Positions 1 through 18,920 of a DNA stretch of 20,000 nucleotides are shown here, piece after piece. The position numbers and the translations under genes are program-made. The notes under the pieces were generated by a model. The model saw nothing but the letters and a program-made list of their open reading frames with translations, was not told the DNA's origin and searched no databases. The stretch is taken from NCBI GenBank assembly GCA_002005505.1, contig KV908444.1, forward strand, positions 10,001-30,000. Direction: 5' to 3'. The stretch is from Botryococcus braunii (Eukaryota; Chlorophyta; Trebouxiophyceae). Positions within the stretch are counted from its first letter, which is position 1. The number at the start of each line of letters is the position of its first letter.

Positions 1-46
1 TCGCAAACGAGGTTTGGTTACAGGTGTGCCCCCGGTGATCTCATAT

Positions 47-290
47 GGAGCTATCAGGGGATGGATAATACAGGTGGTCTACTCTCTGTTGGAACTATCA
101 GGGTTTGGATAACAAAGACGGTCTACTCTCTGTTTGAACTATCAGGGGGTGGATAACAAAGACGGTCTACTCTGTGTTGGAACTATCAGGGGGTGGATAA
201 TAATGATGGTCTTCTCTCTGTTGGAACTATCAGGGGGTGGATAATCATGGTGGTGTACTCTCTGTTGGAAGGGATCACCTTTTGGACAAC
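47..290. repeat. 44-bp minisatellite, five units
   Basis: Units start at 47, 91, 135, 179 and 223, with a partial copy from 267; the core is ggaactatcagggggtggat followed by a variable centre and gtctactctctgtt. Spacing is exactly 44 bp each time. The open frame across it is a by-product. Confidence 0.92.
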
Positions 291-338
291 CGTTCTGCTC
301 ACTGGTTGGCTTCTTGTTGATCCATTCCTGCCGGGTAC

Positions 339-1630
339 AGTTCTGACCGCTTCAATTCTGATCCTTAGGTTCTGACCGCTACCTGTCTCTCGGAATTCTG
401 ATTGTAGGGTTCTGCCTTGGATGGTTCTGATCTTGAGGTTTTGATCGCTATGTGTGTTCGGGCGTTCTGCGTTGTAGCATTTTCTGTTATTGTGGCATGG
501 GGATATCCAAATGGGAGCTGCTTATGTAAGCAGCGTATACGCCACCCTGGCAAATCATGTGGGTTAGACGTACTTCATTTTTGATTTAGATGTTCTGGCT
601 GCGCTTGCACTATCAGCTCCGCTAGAGAGAGAGCTCCGAAGCACCCAATTCTGGAAGGAGAACCTTGCACTTGCACTTCTAGAACCTTGCTGCCTCAGAC
701 TCAATGGCTTCAAATTCTGGCGATTCAAGCTTGTTTGTCATCCATGGCTAGCCCGTCCAACCTTGCTGCCTTCAAAATAAGATTTTGAAATGATGGAGAT
801 GAGTTCAAAAGATGGAGCTTTGTTTACCAAGCCCTGCCAAGCATGGCTTGTGCAAGCAAAGCCACGTGGCTTCTGCAAGCAAAGCACGTGGTTGTGCGAT
901 TCTACCGAAAGGCCCTGCAGGTGGTTGTGTGGTTATACCGGAAGGCCCTGCGGTGCAGCTGCACATAGCCACTCTTGATGATAACACAGAAGCCACGTGG
1001 CCTTGTCTTTTCTGAATCAGGCGTGCATGATCATCGTCTGGTCAGCTGGTGGCCTGTAGCGAACTATAGATTTGTTGGGGGGATGTTCGTTAGCGTTAAT
1101 GTTTAGGGGCTGTCCCCATGACCTGTAGGGTCATGGCCTGAAGTGATAGAAATCATTGTACAGCAGCGAGGTGGTACTTCTGTTCAGCTTATGTCTCGAA
1201 GAAGGTGAAGGGAAGTGGTAGGAATAAAGCTTTGGTGCAAAATGCCGAGGTAATGCTGGGTCATCCTTTTACTGCAGTTAATTAAAGCAGGTGCGTCATT
1301 CTCCGCAGCCGGACATTCACTGGCTCGTCAAGGGGAAGCATGCCCTTTTCATATTTTTAGGACTGATGTGAAGCGCATCGTACATGTTGACCTTAATCCA
1401 ACCTTCCAAGTCAAATGGCGTTGCACAAGGCTTGTCTTGCAAGCCAGGGGCCTCAGTACTCGCATGTGCCTGTGGCATTTGCTCCAGAGGCTCAAGGCAA
1501 CATGGCATTGCTCGAGAAGCTCAATTATGGTTGCCTCTAGACAATCAGGCGTGGTTGTCCATGCGAAGCAATCAGACCGCCCATCAATTAGCGAAGCTAT
1601 GATTGCTTAGTATAGAAACTTTTGCTGGCC
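339..1630. other. non-coding stretch with short imperfect repeats
   Basis: From 339 to 475 there are loose copies of a ggttctgaccgct / aattctgat motif. Between 820 and 960 there are short repeated words (gcaagcaaagc, cgtggtt, ggccctgc). Two nested hairpins occur near 1106-1136. No open frame here has a recognisable product or splice pattern. Confidence 0.5.
1106..1136. repeat. two overlapping small hairpins
   Basis: GGGG-ctgt-CCCC (1106-1117) overlaps a perfect 8-bp stem CCATGACC/GGTCATGG with a 5-base loop (1116-1136). The two stems share bases and are mutually exclusive. Confidence 0.6.
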
Positions 1631-1755
1631 GGAACAGCTCAATGGCCATGGCTATATGGGACCCCCACTCCCCCCCTGCAGGCGTATATGTAGACGATTA
1701 TCTGCTTAGTGCAGATTTGAAGCGTTAGCGCAGCTTGTGCGAGACGGGAAAGGGA

Positions 1756-1917
1756 CACCCGATTGCAAAAACGGTAGGAAAGGACCCCATATTGTGTTTT
1801 GGGTGGTCCCAGCGTAAGTCGCTGCGGAGACTGCAGCACCCAATTGCAAAACAAACGTTAAATGTAACCCAACATGCGTTTTGGATGGTCCCAGTGAACT
1901 GCAGTGGGGAAGATGCG
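1756..1917. repeat. 81-bp degenerate direct repeat
   Basis: The block beginning cacccgattgcaaaaac at 1756 recurs as cacccaattgcaaaaca at 1837. Both continue to a shared gttttggrtggtcccag. The spacing is 81 bp, a multiple of three, so the open frames on both strands show a repeated 27-residue unit. I see no domain in it. Confidence 0.7.
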
Positions 1918-2206
1918 CTGGTCCATGATGCCGAGGCTGCCTTCATGACCGCATGACACACGTCAGTTCTTTCTGGGATGGGGGCCAACAGGAATGGTAG
2001 CTGCGCTCAAGGAGAGTGCATGGTCAGAAGCTGGCTTTGGGAATGGGTGGCTCATGAGCTGGGTCAGTAGGGTTAATCAGATCGGTCGGTATGTGATTGG
2101 GGTTTATGTAGCGCATGGGTTCAGTTGTTCCCCTTCAAATGGGCAGGTACATCTGTGCACCTTCCTTCTCCAGTGGGATAGAAAATGTATAGGGAGACCA
2201 ACCTGA

Positions 2207-3338
2207 CAATCCTGACAATCAACCCAACCTGACATCAGAACCGTCACCAGCTGGGCACTTCCAGGATGTTATTCAAAATCGCGTCTCACACCACATGGGC
2301 ATGGGCCACAACAACAATGGTTGCAACGGCTCACGAGATGCCTCTTACATTGGTTGAGCCGAGCCATAGCCCATTGCTGATAAGTGATTGATGTCGGTTA
2401 CAAATTTGTATAGTTGACGACGCTTTGCTTCTATATGCTGCTCTGAAGGTCCCATCGAGGTCCCCGACAGCTCTACCGGTTTCTTCTATTGTACCCGACT
2501 ATAGGAATAATTGATACCCCAAGGGGTGGGGTGAACTGTGTGAAAGTCTGGCATTAAAAAATGCCACAGCTCCTCAAACACTGATATCCACCAACACGAA
2601 CTCTATATAGCAACCATACATATTGCAACAATTGTGTAGCTGCCGCCAGCAGTAGCATTGAATTAAAAGCAACCGTGCTCACTTCAACACAGTTACTTAC
2701 CTGTCACATCTACGAGCCAACCCCATTTCAAACCCCAAGATGGGAGACACCGCGCCCATCTGTTGTATAATCCCCTACCTGTTCAAAGAATTTCGTTCCG
2801 CATGCGGCTGAGGGTTTAATACATGCCTTGCATACACGGGTGTACAGCCCGCCCTTATATTTCGAGATAAAATGTCAAATAGATTTTCCCTTAAATACTC
2901 TACCTCACCTCTCCAACTCCAGCATCATGTATTACAGACTGAGACTCTCGCCCTCCTAAGACCAGGCCAGCAGCTCGACAAGTGATACAAAACCTGCCAA
3001 TGTGTTAAACGGAACTGCGCCTACTTATTTCCAGCACGCCTGAGCCAAGAGATGCCAGCACCCCTAAGCCTAAGCATTTGTGCAGAAATCAATCCGAGGT
3101 CGAGTTCCTGAGGGAGATATGCCATGAGGCCCCACATCGGACAGCCCACTAGTGCAGTGTGTAGTGCTGAAACAGTAAATCTAGTCCAGAAGCACCACAG
3201 GGGATCGAAACCTAGCTGTAACACAGTACAGATGTGGCCCCACAGGGCCGTGTAGACGTACAACTTGGCCACATGAACGCACATCGAGGAAAGAATTTAA
3301 TTTATTCAATTCAGCTACAATCGTCAGGAGTCGCGACT
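2207..3338. other. no recognised feature
   Basis: This unique, fairly AT-rich sequence has no long open frame on the plus strand and only an 87-codon unassigned frame on the minus strand (3021-3284). It lies downstream of the VTE4 stop codon. A minus-strand AATAAA near 3302 is about 400 bp past that stop and could be chance. Confidence 0.4.
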
Positions 3339-3703
3339 TCAGCGACTCATGCACAAAAGCCGCTCTTCAATTGCTGAAGCTTTTGCGGCATGGCCATGGA
3401 CTTTGTTTGTCGGCCACAACAAACGGTGGACACGACGCTTTGGCTTCACAATACAGAGCCACGTATCCCAAGATTGATACTGGGCCGACCATTCGAACGT
3501 CCAGGGAAAGTCAAGAAGCGGCAATAAATTCAAGCATTCGTGCCCCGCAATTTGGAATTTGCTCGAGTAAATTCCGCAGAACATCCTCGTCTCTTTCCTC
3601 AACAGGCGGAACTTATCGAGGCCACGCGCGGGTCTTGCCGGGGTGACCATGAGAGATGGTCCCGGACGCTTAGTTGATGACGTGAAGTCCGGAAGAGTGG
3701 AAA

Positions 3704-7883
<4,180 letters not shown>

Positions 7884-8046
7884 CTGTGTCGTGAAAGGTT
7901 AGAGCGAACGGCCACGATATCCTTATTTGGAACCCCTACAGGACAATGCGCACGTTAACAACAAAACATGAGGTCTTGCAGGACGATCTGTGCGTCACGC
8001 AAACAAATAGATCTCAAACCAACGGACTATCCTTCAATGACATTAC

Positions 8047-8132
8047 CTGACAGCGTTGAACAAGGGCACATCATCATCCTTCAATTCAGGTGGGTACTTG
8101 GTTGAAGGAAAAAACCCCTGGAACTCCCACAT
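8047..8132 (-). CDS. VTE4: tentative first coding exon of VTE4
   Basis: An open frame starts with ATG at 8132-8130 and runs 28 codons plus two bases to a good donor (CAG|GTAATG). Splicing from here to the acceptor at 7885-7884 restores an Arg codon and keeps the frame, with an intron of 163 bp. The peptide (MWEFQGFFPSTKY..., ending DDDVPLFNAV) is acidic and not transit-like, which is odd for a plastid protein. The frame also stays open upstream of the ATG for about 60 codons, so the true start may lie further up. Alternatively the next exon may extend upstream to an acceptor near 7942 (tcctgtag), which would add a basic stretch (DIVAVRSNLSRHR). The 5' end is therefore unresolved. Confidence 0.45.
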
Positions 8133-8396
8133 TTCCCGGCACTTGCCGCCCAAGCGGGCTCCAGCGGGTACCCGTGGCGATCCCGTTCGTGGGCCACGTC
8201 TGCGTTTGGACTTCGGGTTCGCTGCTGGAACTTGCAGCCTACACGGTTGGTTGAACCAACTCGGTTGGCGAGTTCCGGCCGGCCGGCTAGACTACAAGCC
8301 GATGAAGCATTCGTTCACGTCCAGGGTTTAGCTTATGGCTTACGTTGATATGCTGCGACTTGCAAGTCTAGGGCAGTACTTAGACCCGTCTCTCGG

Positions 8397-8600
8397 CACA
8401 ACTTCAACTTCGGCACAACTTCAACTTCGGGAGACTTCTCATTGCCCAGACTACATTGCCCAGACTATTGCACCTTCTTTCCCTTCTATCACAAGTACAT
8501 CACTCCGTAAACTATGCTACCTCTCATTGCCCAGACTACTGCACCTTCTTTCCCTTCTATCACAAGTACATTCCTCCGTAAACTACACAAGTACATTACT
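8397..8600. repeat. short direct repeats upstream of VTE4
   Basis: A 19-bp unit (gcacaacttcaacttcg) occurs twice in tandem at about 8396-8430. A longer block (ctcattgcccagactac ... ttctatcacaagtaca ... ctccgtaaacta) occurs at about 8437-8513 and again at about 8522-8595 with near identity. On the VTE4 side this would be the promoter or 5' UTR region. Confidence 0.8.
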
Positions 8601-8799
8601 TAACGTACATCATACTCATGTACGTGCTCAATAGATAACTACATCTGTATCTTTGGAGGCCATTGTTTAAGGGCATAAGAGCAGCAACCCCGGCACAGTG
8701 TGATCAGGCCCTTGCCAGGACTCAGCCAGGCCCTTGCTCTGCTTCGTGTTTACCGGTAGAGTGGACACAAGTACTGCTGTACGGCTAACTTCATATTCG

Positions 8800-8826
8800 T
8801 TAGGCTTCACTCTTAATTCTAAATTC
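8800..8826 (+). repeat. dispersed GCTTCACTCT element, copy 1
   Basis: The word cgttagGCTTCACTCTtaattctaaat matches two other places in the window on the opposite strand, with a conserved GTACGG(C/T)TA further upstream (8779-8787). Its function is unknown. Confidence 0.5.
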
Positions 8827-9130
8827 GTTTGGCATAAATTTTCTTGTACACAACCCATGGGCCAAGAAACCGAAAGCCAGCCATGGAGGAGACAGGTCTT
8901 CTAGAAGAGGAGGTGAAGGGCGGGGGAATTCCATCTATCGCCAGACGTTATTGGGGATGTCCCCCTGTTGCGGGGGGGAGAGGAGGTGGAGAGAGGAGGA
9001 AAGAGTTCAGGGCGCGCGGGCTGAGGAGGAAGGAAGAGAAGGAAGAAGATCTAAACAGATCGGCCGAGAGAGAGTTGGAAGTGATGCCTTCCTGTCGCTC
9101 TCTCGCTTGCCCGCGTGCTCGCCCCCACGT

Positions 9131-10408
<1,278 letters not shown>

Positions 10409-11461
10409 TCTTGTTGACAACGTTCGACAAGTGACATGCACGTTCGCAGTTGTGGGTAGGCTTACACGATATATTTATGCAGTTTGGCGGTCTTTGGGCC
10501 ACAACCCCTGCATGCCAGCCATGAAACATCGATCTGCCACAATAGTGATCAAGAATGGTGCAAGGTCATGCAGCATGACATGGCTCATGCTTCCTCATCA
10601 TGGTGTTCCATCAACTCAAAGAACACTAGGGCCGCTCGTCCTGACGCAACGCCCCTTCTTCTACTGGTCAACCCTGCCTCCTCCCCGGGAGCTCGGGGAA
10701 GATTACATTGCTTCAGTATTAGGTCTAACACTTTCAAGGCCAGAATTTCAGCACTTCCGAAGGCTCTGATGCCACCATGGTATATTCACACATGCAAGTT
10801 CGAGCGCGCCCCTAACGCCCCTTGTGGTGGAACTCTCCACAAACAACCAGGGAGCCCTTTCAACAATCCATCTGGCCAGCTTTCATGAAGGCCATGCTCC
10901 TCTAAAACATCCCCGCTGTCAATCTGAGGCGTCCCCCTAGAACCATTGACCGCATCTGTCCAATTTGCCTTGACAGGCAGCACCCAGCTCTAGAGCTCTA
11001 GATCTATTGGCGGAAGCCTCTCAGGTGGGCCACACCGTCCCCAACGGCAACTCCCCACCATCGTAGTTGCTGGTGTCGCAGAAAGGATGATACAGAATTT
11101 ATATCACATTTACAGCGTTTCCTGATCATCATGTTGAAAACACCAGTTGTGAAAATAAATATCTCCTCAACCTCTTAAGCGAAGACATAAGGGCCTCAAA
11201 CTTGAAATTTCTCCTTGTAACACCGGCGGAGTCTCTCCACATCTTGGAAAGACATAGTTCCACTTTAACTTCATAACTCGTCTTGGTTGACGTGCACCTT
11301 ACTTGACCTGAGTACGCCCTCCTCCTACGTAGCGTCGCTGATCACAATAACCTTCCTCAGTCCCTGTAAGGGGAGTTCAATTAAACACGGAGTAAACGAG
11401 CCCGCCTGTATCTTCCGGCATCCTCCAGATTGACGAGCTGATTTAGTATTGAGAGTGAAGC
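10409..11461. other. no recognised feature
   Basis: There are plus-strand open frames at 10323-10769 and 10484-10888 in overlapping frames, with no domain that I recognise. A short CPICLD peptide near 10944-10995 ends at once in a stop. From 11000 to 11460 I see nothing apart from the dispersed element at the end. Confidence 0.4.

Positions 11462-11476
<15 letters not shown>
11441..11476 (-). repeat. dispersed GCTTCACTCT element, copy 3
   Basis: On the minus strand this reads tatcggtttggataa, then GCTTCACTCT, then caatactaaat. The stop codon of the BTB gene is the TAA immediately before the core, so the element covers the end of the coding region and the start of the 3' UTR. Confidence 0.5.
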
Positions 11477-13833
<2,357 letters not shown>

Positions 13834-14378
13834 GTGTTCCACTTCGAACTTTAATGAACCCTCACTCACACCTCTCAAGCCACCTTGATCACCTCAATCT
13901 CTTGAGAGTACGCATTGTCATGGGAAGCATCTCTACCAAGACATGCCCGCCGTGCCGGAACCAGATTCTGGGACGGTTCTGTTCGGGACCTTGTTTTTGA
14001 CCGTTCATGCCGTGTTCCTCACGGTTACAGTGTTACAGTGTAACTGCCACTGGGAATTCCAATGAGGTAACATATGCGAAACTTATGATTAGCATAAAAG
14101 GCGAAGCATCTCCTAGCCTAGGCCTTGGACCGCAAACCACGCATCCCACATGCGGCCATGCAGAGGCTATATGGCCATGCATGGACAGACGTGACGGTGA
14201 AACATGACCAGCGATATCCCAGGCCTTCCCAGGCCTGGCCTAGGGAAGGGAGGGGGGAAGCAGGAAAGGAAGGAATAGCAGGAGGGGGGGGGGAGAGGGA
14301 TTTTGCAACAAAAATGGGGGAGGAGGTTTAGCAACAAAATACAAGGGTGAGTATGGAGGCGATACAGAGGCGAGCACA

Positions 14379-14690
<312 letters not shown>

Positions 14691-14759
14691 GGGAAGGGAG
14701 GGAGGAAGAGGTAGAGGAGGAAGGAGCGAGAGAGATGAGCGAGGGCGAGTGAATGTCCG

Positions 14760-15355
14760 CCGCCCATACGTTGTGCAAATGTCCGCTCATAGTGCTGCGT
14801 TCTTTTGCAAAAAAGAAGTACCTGAAAACGCCGCATGTTATGTCGTGATCATTGCCATGACCATTGCAACTGCTCTCAAGAGCGACATGGCCTCATTAGA
14901 CTAGCGTTGTGGCATGGATGCCGATTGGCCTCTCCGTCTGCATAGACCCAGACGTAAAATCTCAATGATGTCTCTGCTTCTGCTCTTGAATGCCCTCGGT
15001 CGCACATACCAGCCTACGGGCCCTAGGGCTTATAGGCCCACGGGGGGCCGGAGGGATCCCGGCGGGGGGCTCCGCGGAGGGGGGGGGTGTTTCCACCGTG
15101 CCGGCAGGTGTTCGCCTTCACGAAGGCAATGGGGGAATCCCATCCTCCAGCATCCTCACCCTCTTGACGCACTAGTGTCATTACTGATTCAGATTACGCA
15201 GGGCTTTGCAAGCGTCTGTCTCTCCTATGTTTGCACGTTCCAATGCGATTGTGATTGCATGTCGGCTCGCCGGGATGTCTTCATTAAATTAAAGAGAGTT
15301 GCTACGATTTACTGCACATTGCACCCCAAGCGAGGTCATTTATGAGGTGGCAGCC
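14760..15355. other. no recognised feature
   Basis: This is unique sequence with a G-rich patch (15040-15090) and a small tgttcgccttcacgaaggcaa stem. Open frames of 60-143 codons exist on the plus strand but show no domain or conserved motif that I can name. Confidence 0.35.
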
Positions 15356-15559
15356 TCAGACGCACATGAAACGAGAATCGGAGACGCCCGGTCGCAGGCA
15401 AGCATACTTCTTGACACTTGACAGCAAATACGAGAAGCTGCATTGGCACGCAGAGGACTGTAACATCCAAATGTTCTTGGGATTGATGCTGGCAGATTTG
15501 GGACACATTAGCTGCTTCAACGGCTCCTTGATGAGGAAAAGCTTTTCACCTGGTCCATA
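15356..15559 (-). pseudogene. frameshifted copy of the BTB-family second exon
   Basis: Read on the minus strand from an acceptor-like ACAG at 15563-15560, the sequence parallels exon 2 of the neighbouring BTB gene. GACCAGGTGAAAAGCTTTTC corresponds to AACCAGGTTGAGAAATTCTT, then CTCATCAA and GTTGAAGCAGCT match, and later GCGTGCCAAT. The family frame starts as MDQV but must shift by one base to continue as EKLFLIKEPLKQLM, then NIWMLQSSACQ and YLLSSVKKYA, ending in TGA at 15358-15356. No BTB exon is visible in the sequence above it. This is probably a decayed tandem paralogue. An intact gene with a different splice site is less likely. Confidence 0.5.
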
Positions 15560-15684
15560 CTGTCTAGATAGACTTGGGCGAGGCATTGATTCCATTATGA
15601 GGTCACACTTGCCAAGTATCTGCTTGTGGATCGTATCAGTACTCGTCGTAAGCTTTCCAACTATAGATCCATGTCCCAGGCACG

Positions 15685-15686
<2 letters not shown>

Positions 15687-15779
<93 letters not shown>

Positions 15780-15845
15780 CGTGCGTGTGTGTGTGTATAT
15801 GTGTGTACGCGTGCGTGTGTGTGTGTGTGTGCGTGCGTGTGTGTG

Positions 15846-15913
<68 letters not shown>

Positions 15914-15922
15914 GTGCGTGCA

Positions 15923-15974
<52 letters not shown>

Positions 15975-16009
15975 CGTGCGTGTGTGTGTGTGGTGCGTGC
16001 ATGCGTGCA

Positions 16010-16077
<68 letters not shown>

Positions 16078-16110
16078 GTGTGTGTGTGTGCGTGCGTGCG
16101 TGTGTGCGTT
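15687..16110. repeat. (GT)n microsatellite cluster
   Basis: Three long (GT)n runs are broken by GTGC, TATATG and CATGCGTG words. In the orientation of the BTB-like pseudogene this lies just upstream of its acceptor, the position the microsatellites occupy in the intact BTB gene's intron. The long Cys-Val and His-Thr frames are artefacts. Confidence 0.95.
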
Positions 16111-17165
16111 GGAGCGCAGCGGGGCACGGGGGGCGTGGGCATGTGCGATACGGATCTGGCAATACTATACTATAGCACGTGTGCGAGTGCGTAAGTGTTT
16201 GGGGCGAAGCATGGGGGCGAGGGGGCATGTGCGATACAAATATGGCACCCAAATAGAGAATAACATCTTCATGCACTAGCATCTGATGTCGAGTGTAATG
16301 AACTTTTATTCACATTGAAAGAACAGAAGATGAATTGAACATATATCGATGTTCCATTTTGGTGCATTATGGTTCATCTAAAACATTTGCTTTAGAGCTA
16401 GCGCTTATCAGCCAGCAAAGCTATTCCTCATGATTGTTCTGTACACACAGTCAACAAGCTACAGCATGTTGTAACATACTTTTTCATTGATAAATATATT
16501 AAATTAAGATAGATCACGGATTTGCCAGTAAGCCAGTGGTACATGTGCGGGCAGGCCACCAGGACAACAGAGAAGCCGCAACGTGACCTTGTACATTATT
16601 ATTCCCGTGCATGTAGAATTCTACTGCAATGTAGTGGCCTTCAAGGCCTTTCCAGTACCGTAGCTTGGAGTCGACTGGATGTAGATAATAAGCAACTTAG
16701 TTCACCATCTTCCTTTTCCTAACCAACTTAGTTCACTGGAACGGCTGGGTAGATATGTATCAACGAACAAAGCCAGCTACAGCTGGTGCTCAACTGCAGT
16801 TGCCCGCAGGTAAATAGGAGCTGGTGCTCGAGAGTATGCACAAAAGCCGAACCTCGGCGAGCCTCCTGCAAACGTAGTGATATGAACAGCGTGGTACATA
16901 TATCCATCGACAATGTAGTACATATATCTGTAGCTAGACAGTTGTACGGCGAGCCTTTTGTAAAAGCAGTGTTGCGTTTGTAAAAAGAGGCTCACGTGGA
17001 TGCACACGTGCACGGTAGGTACCATGCATGGCCTACAACAGTCTAGCGAGTCAATTTTGCCCCATCTGATCAGGCTATGAGCAGTCTCCCAGGTCCTCAG
17101 CCGCTCTCATAGCGGTAGGCTTGAAGGTTCACCTTCAAGCACACGTGTAGGGACGCACTGGAAGC
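16111..17165. other. no gene recognised; several small palindromes
   Basis: The segment is AT-rich around 16280-16510. CCAGCTacAGCTGG (16773-16786) and the 12-bp palindrome CAACTGCAGTTG (16791-16802) are adjacent. The word gtacatatatc(c/t) repeats near 16892 and 16917. No open frame over 90 codons and no BTB exon is present. Confidence 0.4.
17101..17140. repeat. paired hairpins
   Basis: CCGCT-ctcat-AGCGG (17101-17115) is followed by a perfect 10-bp stem GCTTGAAGGT/ACCTTCAAGC with a two-base centre (17119-17140). A role as an RNA structure or terminator cannot be judged from sequence alone. Confidence 0.6.
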
Positions 17166-17231
17166 GTTTTGTTGTTAAGGGCTTTAACGTCTCATCATCA
17201 TGAAATCAGAGCACTTCGCAACCTTTGTGTT

Positions 17232-17545
17232 CCCACCAACTCTCTCTACTCCCACCAACTCTCTCTACGCCCACCAACTCTCTCTACTCCCACCAACTCT
17301 CTCTACTCCCACCAACTCTCTCTGCTCCCACCAACTCTCTCTGCTCCCACCAACTCTGTTTGCTCCCACCAACTCTCTCTACTCCCACCAACTCTGTCTG
17401 CTCCCACCAACTCTCTCTACTCCCACCAACTCTCTCTACTCCCACCAACTCTCTCTACTCCCACCAACTCTCTCTACTCCCACCAACTCTCTCTACTCCC
17501 ACCAACTCTTTCTACTCCCACCAACTCTTTCTGTTCCCACCATTC
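17232..17545. repeat. 19-bp minisatellite, 16 units plus a partial
   Basis: The unit cccaccaactctctctact repeats with starts at 17232 plus multiples of 19, without a single insertion or deletion, up to a partial copy at 17536. Variation is by point change only (act/tgc before ccc; ctct/tgtct). Because 19 is not a multiple of three, all three plus-strand frames are open and encode the same 19-residue cycle shifted, so they are not evidence of a gene. Confidence 0.97.
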
Positions 17546-17972
17546 CTTTCACAAAGCAAGACCTTGGTTCTTTCACAACTGGCAGACTGCAGAGTTTGCA
17601 ATCAACAGACCATGAAACGGGTCCATTGATGGTACTTAAGCTCGGGGGTATATGCTCCAGCTCTCTATACCGCAGGCCTCAAACTAGTACAGCGCTCGAA
17701 ACGTGTGCATTGGACTCCCGCATCACCTCTAATATTGTGTTCTGATTTGGTGATATCATCACATACCCCATCCAGCGATGACCGTATCTTCCAAACTGGA
17801 GACTCTACATGCAGGAAAAGCTACTTGCCTGTGCTGGTCTATATAAAATAGCGAGATCCATCTCTCTAAATGTACTAACCTGTTCTTTCCAATTTTGCAA
17901 AACCGCAAAGACGGAAGCCTTAGGACTTAAGATATAGAAGAAAGATGTAAGCGAAGTCAAATAGGCAGTGGG

Positions 17973-18569
17973 TCAGGAGGCCGTATGTTTGTCTCGAGTA
18001 TACATACGCTTAATGTACATATATACCCTTGCGTACCCTGACGCAGAAGCCTCACTATCTATTCCGAATAGGATGGGATAGATGTATACACAGCGCATCA
18101 CAATGTTGGGCTGCACACGCAGCACCATGGTGCAATGGGATGCGTGACCACCAAGCATCGATGGATATCCCCAGTGGGCGACAAAGTGGGCTGCTTTACC
18201 ATCCGAGCTCAAATTGGGTTTAAACCCCTGTGCTGTTGGAGATGGGCGAATGTCATGGCATAACAAATCTGAAAGCGCACTGAGGCAATAGTGAAATCGG
18301 GCATGTGCGAATCTGCACATGCCCACGCTGCATGTGCGTGCCGAATTGCTGACGCATTTCATGCTGGAGACAAAGGAGAGGACGACCGTGGCCCTCCACA
18401 CAATGGAGAACACCCCGACTCCATTGTGAGGAGTCCGGCTTCCCGGGAAAGACTCTAGTCCAGACATACTGACACTACTCCATATGAAACTGATTACGCC
18501 CATTACTAGCGAGGTGCACCGACGTGGGCCGAGATATTCCGTTTCTCGCTCGCCGATGTTTGAAGACAT
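17973..18569 (-). CDS. unassigned 198-codon open frame, doubtful
   Basis: This is the longest frame in the window that is neither a simple repeat nor overlapping a recognised gene. It starts at an ATG (18569-18567) and has hydrophobic patches (VMGVISFIW, SIVWRATVVLSFVSS) but no known domain. The opposite strand at about 18325-18660 also reads open in one frame apart from a single TGA (MLETKERTTVALHTMENTP, later VHRRGPRYSVSRSPMFED), with protein-like composition. One strand may be the remnant of a coding element and the other its shadow; I cannot tell which. A hairpin lies within it at 18299-18324. Confidence 0.2.
   Translation of the reverse strand: MSSNIGERETEYLGPRRCTSLVMGVISFIWSSVSMSGLESFPGSRTPHNGVGVFSIVWRATVVLSFVSSMKCVSNSARTCSVGMCRFAHARFHYCLSALSDLLCHDIRPSPTAQGFKPNLSSDGKAAHFVAHWGYPSMLGGHASHCTMVLRVQPNIVMRCVYIYPILFGIDSEASASGYARVYMYIKRMYTRDKHTAS
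18299..18324. repeat. perfect 10-bp inverted repeat
   Basis: GGGCATGTGC and GCACATGCCC flank a six-base loop (gaatct), followed closely by gctgcatgtgcgtgc, which repeats the same word. Confidence 0.6.
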
Positions 18570-18920
18570 CCATGTACCTGTACCGACATCCTCAAAGGGA
18601 GGGCTGTGTACTGCTGCATCCTCCTATTTCCTTGTCAGAACAACAGCGCTGTTGCTATGCTAGAGCTACAAGCTTTCAGCGATTAGGTGTACTAACAATA
18701 ATTTGTCTGGGCAGTCCAGCCAGATCATCGACAGACAGTCAATGAACATCCGAATAGTTCCAACTGTTTTCTACAGCAGCTACCCTGCGTTTCTCGTTGG
18801 CGCTGTGCAGTAAAGGCATCGCAGGGAGGGGGGGGGGCGGGCACAAGAGGTTCTCCCTCTCCTCACGTGTTGAAATACGAAGTCTAGCACGGGGTATTCA
18901 AATGGAACCTGAAGGTACCT

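Noticed and set aside
3195..3225. A possible tRNA T-arm-like word (ggggatcgaaacct)
   Set aside because: The T-loop consensus is imperfect and no matching acceptor, D or anticodon arms could be placed on either strand.
10944..10995. A RING-like start (ICPICLD) on the plus strand
   Set aside because: The frame stops after about 17 codons and no further Cys/His ligands follow.
15356..16282. A 308-codon minus-strand frame joining His-Thr repeat to a BTB-like tail
   Set aside because: The repeat part is an artefact of (GT)n. Only 15559-15356 has family similarity, and it appears frameshifted.
17232..17545. A CRISPR-like array
   Set aside because: There are no unique spacers; units are head-to-tail 19-bp repeats in eukaryotic sequence.
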